From Halopseudomonas pachastrellae (lineage in GTDB: Bacteria > Pseudomonadota > Gammaproteobacteria > Pseudomonadales > Pseudomonadaceae): 64,000 bases of DNA. The notes beneath the pieces were generated by a model that saw only the letters and a program-made list of their open reading frames with translations, had not been told where the DNA came from and searched no databases. Location: positions 62,001 through 126,000 of the forward strand of contig NZ_FOUD01000003.1 in the NCBI RefSeq assembly GCF_900114765.1. The letters run 5' to 3'. This document shows, piece after piece, positions 25,448 through 34,698 of the stretch. Position 1 is the first letter of the stretch; each line of letters opens with the position of its first letter. The translations under genes were made by a program, and so were the position numbers.

Positions 25448-27502
25448 TTAACCCAGCAACGAAATATCCGCTACACCGAGGAACAGGCCGCGCAGGCGCG
25501 CCAGCAGCGCGTAGCGGTTGGCTTTTACGGCGGGGTCGTCGGCGTTGACCAGTACCTGCTCGAAGAAGGCGTCAACCGGCTCGCGCAGGGCGGCCAGACG
25601 CTCCAGAGTGGGTTGGTACTGGCGCTGGGCTGCCAGCGGCGCTACGCCCTGCTCTGCGGCCGCTACGGCGCTGGCCAGGGCCTGCTCGGCGCTTTCTTGC
25701 AGCAGCGCGCTGTTGATCTCGGTTGCGACCACACCTTCCGCCTTGGACAGGATATTGGACACCCGCTTGTTGGCGGCGGCCAGCGTCTCTGCCTCGGGCA
25801 GGCGACGGAACGCTTGCACGGCCTGTACGCGCTGATCAAAGTCCAGCGGCGAGGTCGGGCTGACGGCGCGGACCGACTGGTACACGGCAACGTCGATGCC
25901 TTCGTCTTCGTAGCGCGCGCGCAGCCGGTCGAAGATAAAGTCCTGCACCTGGGCGACCAGACCATCGGCCTTCACGCGGCTGCCGTACTGCTCGACAGCG
26001 GCTTGCAGCGCGGTGTTCAGGTCCAGTTCCAGCTGCTTCTCGATCAGAATCCGCAGTACGCCAAGGGCGGCGCGTCGCAGGGCGTACGGGTCCTTGGAGC
26101 CGGTGGGCAGCATGCCGATACCGAAGATACCGACCAGCGTGTCGATCTTGTCGGCCAGCGCAACGGCGGCGCCGGTCAGCGTGCTCGGCAGTTCGGCACC
26201 AGCACCGCGCGGCATGTACTGCTCGTTCAGCGCCAGGGCCACGTCGTCAGCTTCGCCGTCGTGCTTGGCGTAGTAGTAACCGGCGATGCCCTGCAGCTCC
26301 GGGAACTCGCCGACCATTTCGGTCGCCAGGTCGCACTTGGACAGCAGGCCTGCGCGAGCGGCGCGCTCGGCGTCGCCGCCGATCTTCGCAGCGATCACGC
26401 CGGCCAGACTGGATACGCGCTGGGCTTTCTCAAACACGCTGCCCAGGTCAGCCTGGAACACCACATTGGCCAGGCGCTCGTTACGGGTTTCCAGCGGCTG
26501 CTTCTTGTCCTGCTTGAAGAAGAACTCGGCGTCGGTCAGGCGTGGGCGAACGACTTTCTCGTTGCCCTCGACGATCTGCGCCGGGTCCTTGCTTTCCAGG
26601 TTGGAGACGGTGATAAAGCGCGGCAGCAGTCTGCCATTGGCATCCAGCAGGCAGAAGTACTTCTGGTTGTCCTGCATGGTCGAGATCAGGGCTTCCTGCG
26701 GTACTTCGAGGAAACGCTCCTCGAAGCTGCAGACCAGCGGTACCGGCCACTCGACCAGTGCGGTCACTTCGTCCAGCAGGTCGGCCGGGACAATAGCCGT
26801 ACCCTGCTGCTCTGCTGCCAGCGCGTCGACGCGGGTCTTGATGATTTCGCGGCGCTCGGCAAAGTCCGCAATCACGTGGGCGCTGCGCAGGGTCTCGGCG
26901 TAGCTGGCAGGACTGGCGATGGTGACCTGATCCGGGTGATGGAAGCGGTGACCGCGGGACAGGTTGCCGGCCTGCTGGGAGAGAATCTCGCAGGGCACGA
27001 CCTGATCACCCAGCAGCATCACCAGCCATTGGGTCGGACGCACGAATTCGGTCTTGCGGGCACCCCAGCGCATGCGCTTGGGAATCGGCAGTGCGGCCAG
27101 TGCGGCATCGACGATGCCGGGCAGCAGGTCGGTCGCGGGCTGACCCGGAATGTTCTGCACAAAGCGCAGTTTCGGGCCGCTCTGGTCGATCTCGGCCAGG
27201 CTCACGCCGCACTTGCGGGCAAAGCCTTCGGCGGCCTTGGTCGGGTTGCCGTCGGCGTCGAATGCGGCCTGCAGTGGCGGGCCATCCAGCTGGGTGGTGC
27301 GGTCAGGCTGCTGGGTTGCCAGCGCCTCGACCAGCACAGCCAGACGGCGCGGTGCGGCGTAGTAACGGGCCTTGGCGTAGCCCAGACCAGCGTCTTTCAG
27401 GCCGCTCTCAACCCCGGCCAGAAAGGCCTCAGCCAGTTTCTTCAGGGCCTTGGGAGGCAGCTCTTCGGTGCCCAGTTCAACGAGAAAATCCTGCGCCTGC
27501 AT
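25448..27502 (-). CDS. glyS: Glycine--tRNA ligase beta subunit
   Basis: 684-residue beta subunit of the alpha2-beta2 glycyl-tRNA synthetase. It begins [18 protein letters not shown], the conserved opening. The HD-type core and the C-terminal DALR anticodon-binding domain are present. The ATG overlaps the glyQ stop codon (TAATG), so the subunits are translationally coupled. Length and composition are normal for Pseudomonas. Confidence 0.97.
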   Translation of the reverse strand: MQAQDFLVELGTEELPPKALKKLAEAFLAGVESGLKDAGLGYAKARYYAAPRRLAVLVEALATQQPDRTTQLDGPPLQAAFDADGNPTKAAEGFARKCGVSLAEIDQSGPKLRFVQNIPGQPATDLLPGIVDAALAALPIPKRMRWGARKTEFVRPTQWLVMLLGDQVVPCEILSQQAGNLSRGHRFHHPDQVTIASPASYAETLRSAHVIADFAERREIIKTRVDALAAEQQGTAIVPADLLDEVTALVEWPVPLVCSFEERFLEVPQEALISTMQDNQKYFCLLDANGRLLPRFITVSNLESKDPAQIVEGNEKVVRPRLTDAEFFFKQDKKQPLETRNERLANVVFQADLGSVFEKAQRVSSLAGVIAAKIGGDAERAARAGLLSKCDLATEMVGEFPELQGIAGYYYAKHDGEADDVALALNEQYMPRGAGAELPSTLTGAAVALADKIDTLVGIFGIGMLPTGSKDPYALRRAALGVLRILIEKQLELDLNTALQAAVEQYGSRVKADGLVAQVQDFIFDRLRARYEDEGIDVAVYQSVRAVSPTSPLDFDQRVQAVQAFRRLPEAETLAAANKRVSNILSKAEGVVATEINSALLQESAEQALASAVAAAEQGVAPLAAQRQYQPTLERLAALREPVDAFFEQVLVNADDPAVKANRYALLARLRGLFLGVADISLLG

Positions 27503-28458
27503 TATTCGGCCTCCTTCAGCTTGGCCAGTACTTCGTCACGCAATTCGGGGGTGGCCATCGGGAAGCCGAGGCGGGCGCGGGCCAGCAGGTAGCTCTGGGC
27601 AATCGCGCGGGACAGGGTGCGAACACGGAGAATGTAACGCTGACGCTCGGTTACCGAGATGGCGCGGCGGGCGTCCAGCAGGTTGAAGGTGTGCGATGCC
27701 TTGATGACCATCTCGTAGGCTGGCAGCGGCAGCTCCAGTTCCATCAGACGGTTGGCTTCACCTTCGTAGAAGTCGAACAGTTCGAACAGCTTGTCGACGT
27801 TGGCGTGCTCGAAGTTGTAGGTCGACTGCTCCACCTCGTTCTGGTGGAACACGTCGCCGTAGCTGACCTTGCCGAACGGGCCGTCGGAGTAGACCAGGTC
27901 GTAGACCGAGTCGACGCCCTGCAGGTACATCGCCAGACGCTCCAGACCGTAGGTGATCTCACCGGTGACCGGATAGCACTCGACGCCACCAACCTGCTGG
28001 AAGTAGGTGAACTGGGTGACTTCCATGCCGTTGAGCCAAACTTCCCAGCCCAGACCCCAGGCGCCCAGGGTCGGCGATTCCCAGTTGTCTTCAACAAAGC
28101 GAATGTCGTGCACCAGCGGGTCGATACCGATGTGGCGCAGCGAATCCAGGTACAGCTCCTGGATGTTGTCCGGGTTCGGCTTGAGTACTACCTGAAACTG
28201 GTAGTAATGCTGCAGGCGGTTCGGGTTTTCGCCGTAGCGGCCGTCCGCCGGGCGGCGGCTGGGCTGTACGTAGGCGGCGTTCCAGGTTTCCGGGCCAATG
28301 GCGCGCAGGAAGGTAGCAGTGTGGAAGGTGCCGGCACCCATTTCCATGTCGTAGGGCTGCAAAACCACACAACCCCGCTCTGCCCAGTAGCTTTGCAGGG
28401 CAAGGATCAGTCCTTGAAAGGTGTGGACGGCTGGATTGGTCTGAGTCACGTGTTTCAC
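27502..28458 (-). CDS. glyQ: Glycine--tRNA ligase alpha subunit
   Basis: 318-residue catalytic subunit that activates glycine. Conserved parts include [18 protein letters not shown] near the N-terminus, [20 protein letters not shown][11 protein letters not shown] and W-E-V-W-L-N-G-M-E. First gene of the leftward glyQ-glyS(-gmhB-plsC) series. The upstream 127 bp to the threonine dehydratase gene hold its promoter; no clear feature was seen there. Confidence 0.97.
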   Translation of the reverse strand: MKHVTQTNPAVHTFQGLILALQSYWAERGCVVLQPYDMEMGAGTFHTATFLRAIGPETWNAAYVQPSRRPADGRYGENPNRLQHYYQFQVVLKPNPDNIQELYLDSLRHIGIDPLVHDIRFVEDNWESPTLGAWGLGWEVWLNGMEVTQFTYFQQVGGVECYPVTGEITYGLERLAMYLQGVDSVYDLVYSDGPFGKVSYGDVFHQNEVEQSTYNFEHANVDKLFELFDFYEGEANRLMELELPLPAYEMVIKASHTFNLLDARRAISVTERQRYILRVRTLSRAIAQSYLLARARLGFPMATPELRDEVLAKLKEAE

Positions 28459-28585
28459 CAGGTCGGGCTGTGAAATTGAGAAAGCCCGAAGTATACAGTC
28501 AGAACGCCTGTGACATACAGGAAAGCGGCGGATTTACTGGTCTGCGCCGCTGCACAGGGCGTACCTGGTCAATGCGTGCGCGTGC

Positions 28586-29668
28586 TCAGGGATTCTCCCT
28601 GCCCGCCCGTTCGATGACCTGTCCGAGCCGGTCGAAATCGATGTTGGCGCCGGAGTTGATGGCAATCAGGGTCTTGTCGCAGATGCCCTCGCGGCGCACA
28701 TACTCGCGCAGCCCGGCGACGGCCAGGGCGCCAGAGGGCTCGGTGATGGAGCGGGTAGCGTTATAGATATCGCGCACGGCGGTGCAGATGTCGTCGTTGC
28801 CGACGGTGACCACAGCATCCACGTAGTGACGACAGAACTCGAAATTGAGTTTGCCGATCTGCGCCACCGCTACACCATCGGCAAAGCCCCCGACTTCGGG
28901 CAGCACCACGCGGCTGTTGGCTGCCAGTGCCGCCTGCAGGCAGGCGGACTCCTTCGACTCAACGCCGATCACCTTCACCTCCGGGCGCAGGTACTTGATG
29001 TAGGCCGCGACCCCGGCGATCAGCCCGCCACCTCCGACCGGCACAAATACCGCGTGCAGTGCGCCCTGGTGCTGACGCAGCAGTTCAACCGCGACGGTAC
29101 CCTGTCCGGCGATCACGTCTGGGTCGTCAAAGGGGGGCACGAAGGTATAGCCGTGCCGGTCGGCCAACTGCAGCGCGTGCGCCAGCGCCTCGGGAAAGCT
29201 AGCCCCGTGTAGCAACGCGGTGGCACCGCGGGCGCAGACGCCTTCTACCTTGAGCCGGGGCGTGGTGGTGGGCATGACGATCAAGGCGCGAACGCCGAGC
29301 TTTTGAGCGGCCAGCGCCAGGCCCTGGGCGTGGTTGCCGGCCGAGGCGGTGATCACCCCACGCGCCCGCTCGCTCGGTGACAGGCGGGCTACGCGGGTGT
29401 ACGCGCCGCGGATCTTGAATGAATAAACCGGCTGCAGGTCTTCGCGTTTGAGCAGCACCTGATTGCCCAGTTGAGCCGAGAGACGCTGTGCCGGTTGCAG
29501 CGGGGTTTCGATGGCGACGTCGTAAACCGGTGCCGACAGGATGCTGGCAACCTGCTGTTTCAGTCGGGCTTGTCGGTCGGCGGGGCAATAAGCCGAGGTG
29601 TCGCGCTCGGATGGCTGGTTGCCGTCTGCGCCTTGGGCGCTGTCGAGAGTGGATGCTGCGGTGGTCAT
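28586..29668 (-). CDS. ilvA: Threonine dehydratase, short form without ACT regulatory domains
   Basis: PLP enzyme that deaminates threonine to 2-oxobutanoate, the first step of isoleucine synthesis. The catalytic half matches biosynthetic IlvA: the PLP lysine in Y-S-F-K-I-R-G-A-Y, S-A-G-N-H-A-Q-G, the glycine loop V-P-V-G-G-G-G-L-I, and S-G-A-N-I-D-F. At 360 residues it lacks the roughly 150-residue C-terminal ACT-like regulatory region of typical IlvA, and no remnant is visible downstream. It should therefore escape isoleucine inhibition. Expression appears controlled by a leader peptide and attenuator just upstream. A second, full-length ilvA may exist elsewhere. Confidence 0.82.
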   Translation of the reverse strand: MTTAASTLDSAQGADGNQPSERDTSAYCPADRQARLKQQVASILSAPVYDVAIETPLQPAQRLSAQLGNQVLLKREDLQPVYSFKIRGAYTRVARLSPSERARGVITASAGNHAQGLALAAQKLGVRALIVMPTTTPRLKVEGVCARGATALLHGASFPEALAHALQLADRHGYTFVPPFDDPDVIAGQGTVAVELLRQHQGALHAVFVPVGGGGLIAGVAAYIKYLRPEVKVIGVESKESACLQAALAANSRVVLPEVGGFADGVAVAQIGKLNFEFCRHYVDAVVTVGNDDICTAVRDIYNATRSITEPSGALAVAGLREYVRREGICDKTLIAINSGANIDFDRLGQVIERAGRENP

Positions 29669-29706
29669 ACTGTCTCCTGATGCCTTTTTTGCCTCGGAGA
29701 CAGAAC

Positions 29707-29733
29707 AAAAAACCCGCCTCAGAGGCGGGTTTG
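29707..29733 (-). terminator. Attenuator hairpin before the threonine dehydratase gene
   Basis: On the minus strand ACCCGCC and GGCGGGT form a stem followed by a run of six T. It lies 13 bases after the leader-peptide stop and 38 bases before the ilvA start, the usual position of a transcriptional attenuator. Confidence 0.75.
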
Positions 29734-29746
29734 GGTGCGCACGATG

Positions 29747-29812
29747 CTAGCCCGCCGTTATGGGAATGGCGGTAATAATCATTCGAGTGGTCAGTGCGCG
29801 TGTGCTGTTCAT
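29747..29812 (-). CDS. Ile/Thr-rich leader peptide of the ilvA attenuator
   Basis: A 21-residue frame, M-N-S-T-R-A-L-T-T-R-M-I-I-T-A-I-P-I-T-A-G. Four Ile and five Thr codons fall in 21, with a cluster I-I-T-A-I-P-I-T just before the stop. A terminator hairpin follows. The design is that of ilv leader peptides, where stalling at scarce isoleucyl- or threonyl-tRNA lets transcription continue. No strong Shine-Dalgarno site was seen, which is a weakness. Assignment is from composition and position. Confidence 0.6.
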   Translation of the reverse strand: MNSTRALTTRMIITAIPITAG

Positions 29813-29851
29813 GCCGTCGAATCTAGCGGCTGTGCTGGTGACGGTCAACCA

Positions 29852-30865
29852 CTATTCTTTTGGCGCCCTGGGGTCGAGCAGGTCTTCGCTGGCCCGCGTG
29901 CGCTGGTCTGCCGCAATCTGTTCATCCAGATCGGCCTGAACGCGGGTGTCTATTGCGCTGGTTGGCGTCTCACCCTTGGGCGCCTTTGGCGCTGCGTTGG
30001 CTGGGCTGGCAGCGGCGCTGCGCTCGCTAAGCTGAACCCGATAGATGGGCTCGGGCATGTCCATCTCGGCGGCTTCCAGAGCGAGTTTGACCAGCCGGAT
30101 ACCCTCACTCTTGACGCTGGCAAAGTCGTGACTGCGCTGGTCTACCCAGGCTTGATAGCGGATCTGTACGTTGGAGTCACCCAGCGCGGTAATGTAGGCG
30201 CGCGGTGGTGGCGTGTCCTGTACGCCGTCCAGGGTACGGAGTACATCGACGCCAATCTGCTGGGCTCTTACCAGATCCTCGCTGACACCAATGCCGACAT
30301 CGAAGTCAAAGCGGCGACTGGGGTTGCGGGTGTAGTTGAGCATGACGCTGCTGAACACCAGGGCGTTGGGGAGACGCAGGTGGTTACCGTCGAGGGTCAT
30401 GAGGATGGTTGCCCGCGAGGTCAGCGCGACAACAATGCCTTCATTGCCGTCAATGGTCACATGGTCCTTGGGCGAAAAAGGCTGGCGCAGGCTCATCAGA
30501 ATGCCAGCGAGATAGTTTTCCATGGTGCTCTTGAAGGCGAACCCGAGCGCCACCCCCAGCACCCCGGCGGTGCCGAGCACGGCGCCTACGAGGGCCGTCG
30601 CGTCCATGATCTCCAGGGCAATCAGGACGCCGATCAGGCTGACCACCCAGCGCACGGTAGTACGTGTGAGTTCACGCAGGAAAGGATTGCGCTGGGCGAC
30701 CAGGTCGAGCAGTTGGCGGCGCGCCAGCCAGCTGCCGATAAGCCAGAACACGGCAATCACGGCGAGCGCGAGCACAAGCAGCGGCAGCGCCGCGATCAGG
30801 CTGTAGCACTCCTCCAGCAGGCGTTGCAGCACGGCGTCCATGTTGAATGTCAGGCTGTCTGGCAT
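29852..30865 (-). CDS. Small-conductance mechanosensitive channel, MscS family
   Basis: 337 residues. Three membrane helices lie in the first 130, including the pore-lining third helix with A-G-V-L-G-V-A-L-G-F-A-F-K. The cytoplasmic MscS beta domain follows (D-H-V-T-I-D-G-N-E-G-I-V-V and L-R-L-P-N-A-L-V-F). The C-terminal 50 residues are Ala/Pro-rich and disordered. It would release solutes on hypo-osmotic shock. It starts 34 bp after the FKBP stop on the same strand, possibly in one transcript. Confidence 0.9.
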   Translation of the reverse strand: MPDSLTFNMDAVLQRLLEECYSLIAALPLLVLALAVIAVFWLIGSWLARRQLLDLVAQRNPFLRELTRTTVRWVVSLIGVLIALEIMDATALVGAVLGTAGVLGVALGFAFKSTMENYLAGILMSLRQPFSPKDHVTIDGNEGIVVALTSRATILMTLDGNHLRLPNALVFSSVMLNYTRNPSRRFDFDVGIGVSEDLVRAQQIGVDVLRTLDGVQDTPPPRAYITALGDSNVQIRYQAWVDQRSHDFASVKSEGIRLVKLALEAAEMDMPEPIYRVQLSERSAAASPANAAPKAPKGETPTSAIDTRVQADLDEQIAADQRTRASEDLLDPRAPKE

Positions 30866-30899
30866 GATCCCTTCCTCTGCGGTGTATGGCCAGCGCTGA

Positions 30900-31241
30900 T
30901 CAGTCGTCGCGGGTCAGCACTTCCAGCAACTCGATCCCGAAACGCAGGTTGCTGCCAGGTTTGATGTGCTCGCCGACGCTTCGTTCACCGTAGGCCAGTT
31001 CTGCCGGCACAAACAGCTGACGGCGGCCGCCAACGCGCATGCCCATCAGGCCCTGATCCCAGCCCTTGATGACCCGGCCGGTGCCGATCACGCACTGGAA
31101 CGGGCGACCGCGCTGGTGGGAAGAATCAAACACGGTGCCGTCTTCCAGGGTGCCGGTGTAATGGGTGGTGATCAGCGCGCCTTTGACGCACTCCTTGCCC
31201 TCGCCCAGGGTCAGGTCGGTAATTTGTAGCTGGTCGCTCAT
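30900..31241 (-). CDS. FKBP-type peptidyl-prolyl isomerase
   Basis: 113-residue stand-alone FKBP domain: A-L-I-T-T-H-Y-T-G-T-L-E-D-G-T-V-F-D-S-S, V-I-K-G-W-D-Q-G-L, and A-Y-G-E-R at the active-site rim. The start at 31241 (M-S-D-Q-L-Q-I) has GGAGAC upstream; a longer frame would overlap the divergent tag gene. There is no signal peptide, so it is cytoplasmic. It assists protein folding by proline isomerisation. Confidence 0.9.
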   Translation of the reverse strand: MSDQLQITDLTLGEGKECVKGALITTHYTGTLEDGTVFDSSHQRGRPFQCVIGTGRVIKGWDQGLMGMRVGGRRQLFVPAELAYGERSVGEHIKPGSNLRFGIELLEVLTRDD

Positions 31242-31311
31242 GTCGGTCTCCTTGGGCGGATGTAAGATGCATAGCAGCGGGCGAGTATAACCTTCAGATC
31301 GGAGCAACGGC

Positions 31312-31890
31312 ATGAACCAGATGGACCCGGTACGCTGCGCATGGTGCAGTGATGATCCCTTGTATCAGCGTTACCACGATGAAGAGTGGGGCGTGCCCTG
31401 TCGCGACGCCGACAGCCTGTTCGAGATGCTGATGCTGGAGGGCTTTCAGGCGGGCTTGTCGTGGATTACCGTGCTGCGCAAGCGTGAGCACTACCGTCAG
31501 GTGTACCGGGGCTTTGATATTGCCTTTATGGCCAATCAGAGCGATGAGGAGCTGCAGGCGCTGTTGCAGGATGCGGGCATCATTCGCAACCGGCTCAAGG
31601 TGTATGGCGCGCGGCGTAACGCCCGTGCCTGGCAGCGCCTGTGCGCCGAGCATGATCCGGTCGAATGGCTCTGGCAGTTTGTTGGCGGGCAGCCGTTGAT
31701 TCGTCATGCCGCCACCCTGGGCGAGATTCCGGCGCAGACGGCAGAGGCCAAGGCCATGAGTAGGGCGCTGCAAAAGGCGGACTTTACCTTTGTCGGGCCA
31801 ACCATTTGCTACGCCTTCATGCAGGCCACCGGCATGGCGATGGATCACACCACCGACTGCCATTGTTACCCGGCCCTGGCTGGCGGCTGA
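31312..31890 (+). CDS. tag: DNA-3-methyladenine glycosylase I
   Basis: Base-excision repair enzyme that removes 3-methyladenine. 192 residues. It has the TagI zinc ligands (R-C-A-W-C near the start, C-H-C-Y near the end), W-G-V-P near residue 25, and E-G-F-Q-A-G-L-S-W-I-T-V-L with the catalytic Glu. The gene diverges from the FKBP gene across 70 bp and precedes lpxL. Confidence 0.95.
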   Translation: MNQMDPVRCAWCSDDPLYQRYHDEEWGVPCRDADSLFEMLMLEGFQAGLSWITVLRKREHYRQVYRGFDIAFMANQSDEELQALLQDAGIIRNRLKVYGARRNARAWQRLCAEHDPVEWLWQFVGGQPLIRHAATLGEIPAQTAEAKAMSRALQKADFTFVGPTICYAFMQATGMAMDHTTDCHCYPALAGG

Positions 31891-31958
31891 TCCGGGTTCT
31901 CGCCCTGCCCGTCCGGGCGGCTTACAATGGCTGCTGATTTCTTGTTCGGAGCATTACC

Positions 31959-32846
31959 GTGGAGCGGTTGAAAGGCGCCATCATCGTTGGATTTCTCAAG
32001 CTGTTTTCCATGCTGCCTTTCAGCGTGGCGCAGCGCCTCGGTGCGCTGGTTGGCTGGTTGATGTGGAAGCTGCCCAACCGTTCACGTGACGTGGTGCGGA
32101 TCAATCTCAGTCACTGCATGCCGGAGCTGACCGAGGCCGAGCTGAACGATCTGGTGCGCCGCACCCTGCTCGATACCGGCCGCAGCTTTGCCGAGAGCGC
32201 CTGTGCCTGGATGTGGTCGCCGCAAAAGACGGTTGGCCTGATCAAGGAAGTAGAAGGTGAAGAGGTGCTGGCCAAGGCGCTTGAGGCCGGCAAGGGCGTG
32301 GTCGGCATCACCAGCCACCTGGGCAACTGGGAGGTGCTGAATCACTGGTATTGCCTGCGCGCCAAGCCGATCATCTTCTATCGTCCGCCCAAGCAAAAAG
32401 CGGTGGACGAGCTGCTGCAACGCCAGCGCACCCAGCTGGGCAACAAGGTGGCTGCGTCCACCCGCGAGGGCATTATCAGCGTGATGCGCGAAGTGCGCCG
32501 TGGCGGTGCGGTCGGTATTCCAGCCGACCCGGAGCCGGCGCTCAAGAGCGGCCTGTTTGTGCCCTTCTTTGCCACCCAGGCGCTGACCAGCAAGTTTGTA
32601 CCCAACCTGCTCAAGGGTGGGCAGGCCCAGGCTATCTTCTTTCATTGCGTGCGGCTGCCGGACAACAGCGGCTTCAAGGTGATCCTGGAGGCGGCGCCCG
32701 AGGCGCTGTACAGCGAGGACGAATACGAGGCAGTGGCTTGCATGAGCTCGGTGATCGAGAGCTACGTGCGGCGTTGGCCGAGCCAGTACATGTGGAGCAT
32801 GAAGCGCTTCAAGAAGCGGCCTGAGGGCGAGAAGCGCTGGTATTAA
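31959..32846 (+). CDS. lpxL: Lipid A biosynthesis (lauroyl) acyltransferase, HtrB/LpxL family
   Basis: Inner-membrane enzyme that adds a secondary acyl chain to lipid A. 295 residues from a GTG start. An N-terminal membrane anchor (about 5-25) is followed by the acyltransferase motif S-H-L-G-N-W-E and the later G-I-P-A-D-P-E and F-F-A-T-Q-A-L-T segments. The exact acyl chain used cannot be told from sequence. The gene symbol is by family and by position next to tag. Confidence 0.85.
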   Translation: MERLKGAIIVGFLKLFSMLPFSVAQRLGALVGWLMWKLPNRSRDVVRINLSHCMPELTEAELNDLVRRTLLDTGRSFAESACAWMWSPQKTVGLIKEVEGEEVLAKALEAGKGVVGITSHLGNWEVLNHWYCLRAKPIIFYRPPKQKAVDELLQRQRTQLGNKVAASTREGIISVMREVRRGGAVGIPADPEPALKSGLFVPFFATQALTSKFVPNLLKGGQAQAIFFHCVRLPDNSGFKVILEAAPEALYSEDEYEAVACMSSVIESYVRRWPSQYMWSMKRFKKRPEGEKRWY

Positions 32847-32943
32847 AGTTGTGAAGCCGAGCTGTGGTAGTGTTCGCAGACCGGCGGCAAGAAAGCGCTC
32901 AGACTTGGGGCTCTGAGTGCACAGACAAGGTGGGGGGAACGGA

Positions 32944-33213
32944 TTGGCCAACCAACGACAGCATCCGCGCACGCCGATGAAGGCACAGATCAAGATTGCG
33001 CATCCGAGTTTTGGCGAAGTGATCGGCCACACCCGTGACCTGTCCGACGGTGGCGTTTTTGTCGAGCACCCCACCCTGGGTACCTTGCAGGTCGGTGACG
33101 AGGTCACCGGTCAGGTACAAGGCATGCCGTTTGAGGCGCCCGTTTTGCGCATGGTGGTGCAGCGGGTGATTCCCGGCGACGGTGCCGGTCTGGCGTTTCT
33201 CGGCGAAGCCTGA
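32944..33213 (+). CDS. PilZ domain protein
   Basis: 89-residue protein with a single PilZ-like domain: R-Q-H-P-R-T near the start, then D-L-S-D-G-G-V-F-V. The latter is the (D/N)xSxxG part of the cyclic-di-GMP binding signature. A TTG start at 32944 is chosen because AGGTGGGGGGAACGGA lies just before it and the product begins at the domain; a GTG at 32917 is the alternative. Likely a c-di-GMP receptor or a PilZ-like adaptor. Confidence 0.8.
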   Translation: MANQRQHPRTPMKAQIKIAHPSFGEVIGHTRDLSDGGVFVEHPTLGTLQVGDEVTGQVQGMPFEAPVLRMVVQRVIPGDGAGLAFLGEA

Positions 33214-33238
33214 GCGCCCCGCAGGGCGCATACAGTGA

Positions 33239-34687
33239 TTAGCGCCGCCAGAACATCGGTGACAGCAGCACCAGCAGGGTAAACACCTCAAGACGGCCTA
33301 GCAGCATGGCAAAGCTGAGTACCCATTTAACCCCCGCATCCAGATTGCCGTAGTGCACGGCCACCTCGCCCAGACCCGGGCCGAGGTTGTTGATGCAGGC
33401 GGTCAGCGCCGAAAAGGCGGTGACAAAGTCCAGCCCGGTGCCCAGCAGAATCAAAAACAGCATCGCGAAGGTAAACACGTAGACCGCGCAGAAGCCCCAG
33501 ACGGTCTCGACTACCCGGTCCGGTACCGGGCTGTTGCCCAGCTTGACTGGAAACACCCCGCGTGGATGCAACAAGCGCTTGATCTCCCGCTCGCCCTGCT
33601 TGTACAGCAGCAGCACGCGAATCACCTTCATGCCGCCGCCAGTCGAGCCGGCGCAGGCGCCGATGAAGCTGGCATACAGCAGCAGATAGGGCAGCAGGGT
33701 CGGCCAGGTTGAAAAGTCGGTGACGCCGAAACCGGTGGTGGTGGCGATGGAGACGGTCTCGAAGGCGGCATAGCGCACCGAGGTCCAGACGTCGTGATGC
33801 TGGTAGTGCACCAGCACCGCAAAGCAGATGATGAACAGCGCCAGAATCACCAGCACGTAGGCGCGGCACTCCGGGTCTTGCCAGTAGTTTTTCAGCGAGC
33901 GAAAGCGCCAGGCCAGAAAGTGCAGCGCAAAGTTGATGCCCGATATCAGCATGAACAGGATGCAGATCGCCTCAATCAGCGGACTGTTGTAGTAGCCGAT
34001 ACTGGCGTCGTGGGTCGAGAAGCCGCCAATGGCAACGGTGGAGAAGCTGTGGCCGATAGCGTTGAACAGATCCATGCCGGCGGCCCAGTAGGCCAGCGCG
34101 CAGGCGACGGTCAGGCCGGCGTAGATGTACCAGAGCACCTTGGCGGTTTCGGCGATACGTGGGGTGAGCTTATTTTCCTTCAGCGGGCCCGGCATCTCGG
34201 CGCGGTACAGCTGCATGCCGCCCACGCCCAGCATCGGCAGAATGGCTACCGCCAGTACGATGATCCCCATGCCGCCAAACCACTGCAGCTGCTGGCGGTA
34301 ATACAGCAGCGCGCGTGGCAGGGTATCCAGCCCGGTGATCACCGTGGCGCCGGTGGTGGTCAGCCCGGAAAAGGACTCGAACACCGCGTCGGCCACGCTC
34401 AGGTCAGGCATCTCCAGCAGCCACAGCGGCACGGCACCGAACAGACCGAGAACCAGCCAGAACAGGACGGTAATCAGGTAGCCGTCGCGGGTGCGCAGCT
34501 CCGCCCGTTGGCCGCGCACCGGCAGCCAGATGCAGGCGCCGGCGATCATGGTGATGACAAAGGCGCTGAGGAAGGCGTTCATCGCCTCCTCGTGGTAGAA
34601 CAGGCCTACCGCTGCGGCCGGCAGCATGCTGGTGGAAAAAAGCATCAGCAAGATGCCGATGATGCGCTGTATCTGCGGATACTGCAT
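33239..34687 (-). CDS. trkH: Trk potassium uptake system membrane subunit
   Basis: 482-residue transmembrane channel subunit of the Trk potassium transporter. It has repeated membrane-pore-membrane units with selectivity-filter regions such as S-G-L-T-T-T-G-A-T-V, S-T-V-A-I-G-G-F-S-T-H, T-T-T-G-F-G-V-T-D and N-L-G-P-G-L-G. It follows trkA by 11 bp on the same strand and works with it. Confidence 0.95.
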   Translation of the reverse strand: MQYPQIQRIIGILLMLFSTSMLPAAAVGLFYHEEAMNAFLSAFVITMIAGACIWLPVRGQRAELRTRDGYLITVLFWLVLGLFGAVPLWLLEMPDLSVADAVFESFSGLTTTGATVITGLDTLPRALLYYRQQLQWFGGMGIIVLAVAILPMLGVGGMQLYRAEMPGPLKENKLTPRIAETAKVLWYIYAGLTVACALAYWAAGMDLFNAIGHSFSTVAIGGFSTHDASIGYYNSPLIEAICILFMLISGINFALHFLAWRFRSLKNYWQDPECRAYVLVILALFIICFAVLVHYQHHDVWTSVRYAAFETVSIATTTGFGVTDFSTWPTLLPYLLLYASFIGACAGSTGGGMKVIRVLLLYKQGEREIKRLLHPRGVFPVKLGNSPVPDRVVETVWGFCAVYVFTFAMLFLILLGTGLDFVTAFSALTACINNLGPGLGEVAVHYGNLDAGVKWVLSFAMLLGRLEVFTLLVLLSPMFWRR

Positions 34688-34698
34688 TCCGGGGCGCC

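Noticed and set aside
25415-27592. Long plus-strand frame antisense to glyS
   Set aside because: The minus strand encodes the clear glycyl-tRNA synthetase beta subunit. The antisense frame is a by-product of GC-rich codon use, as are the similar long frames opposite trkA, trpB and liuD.
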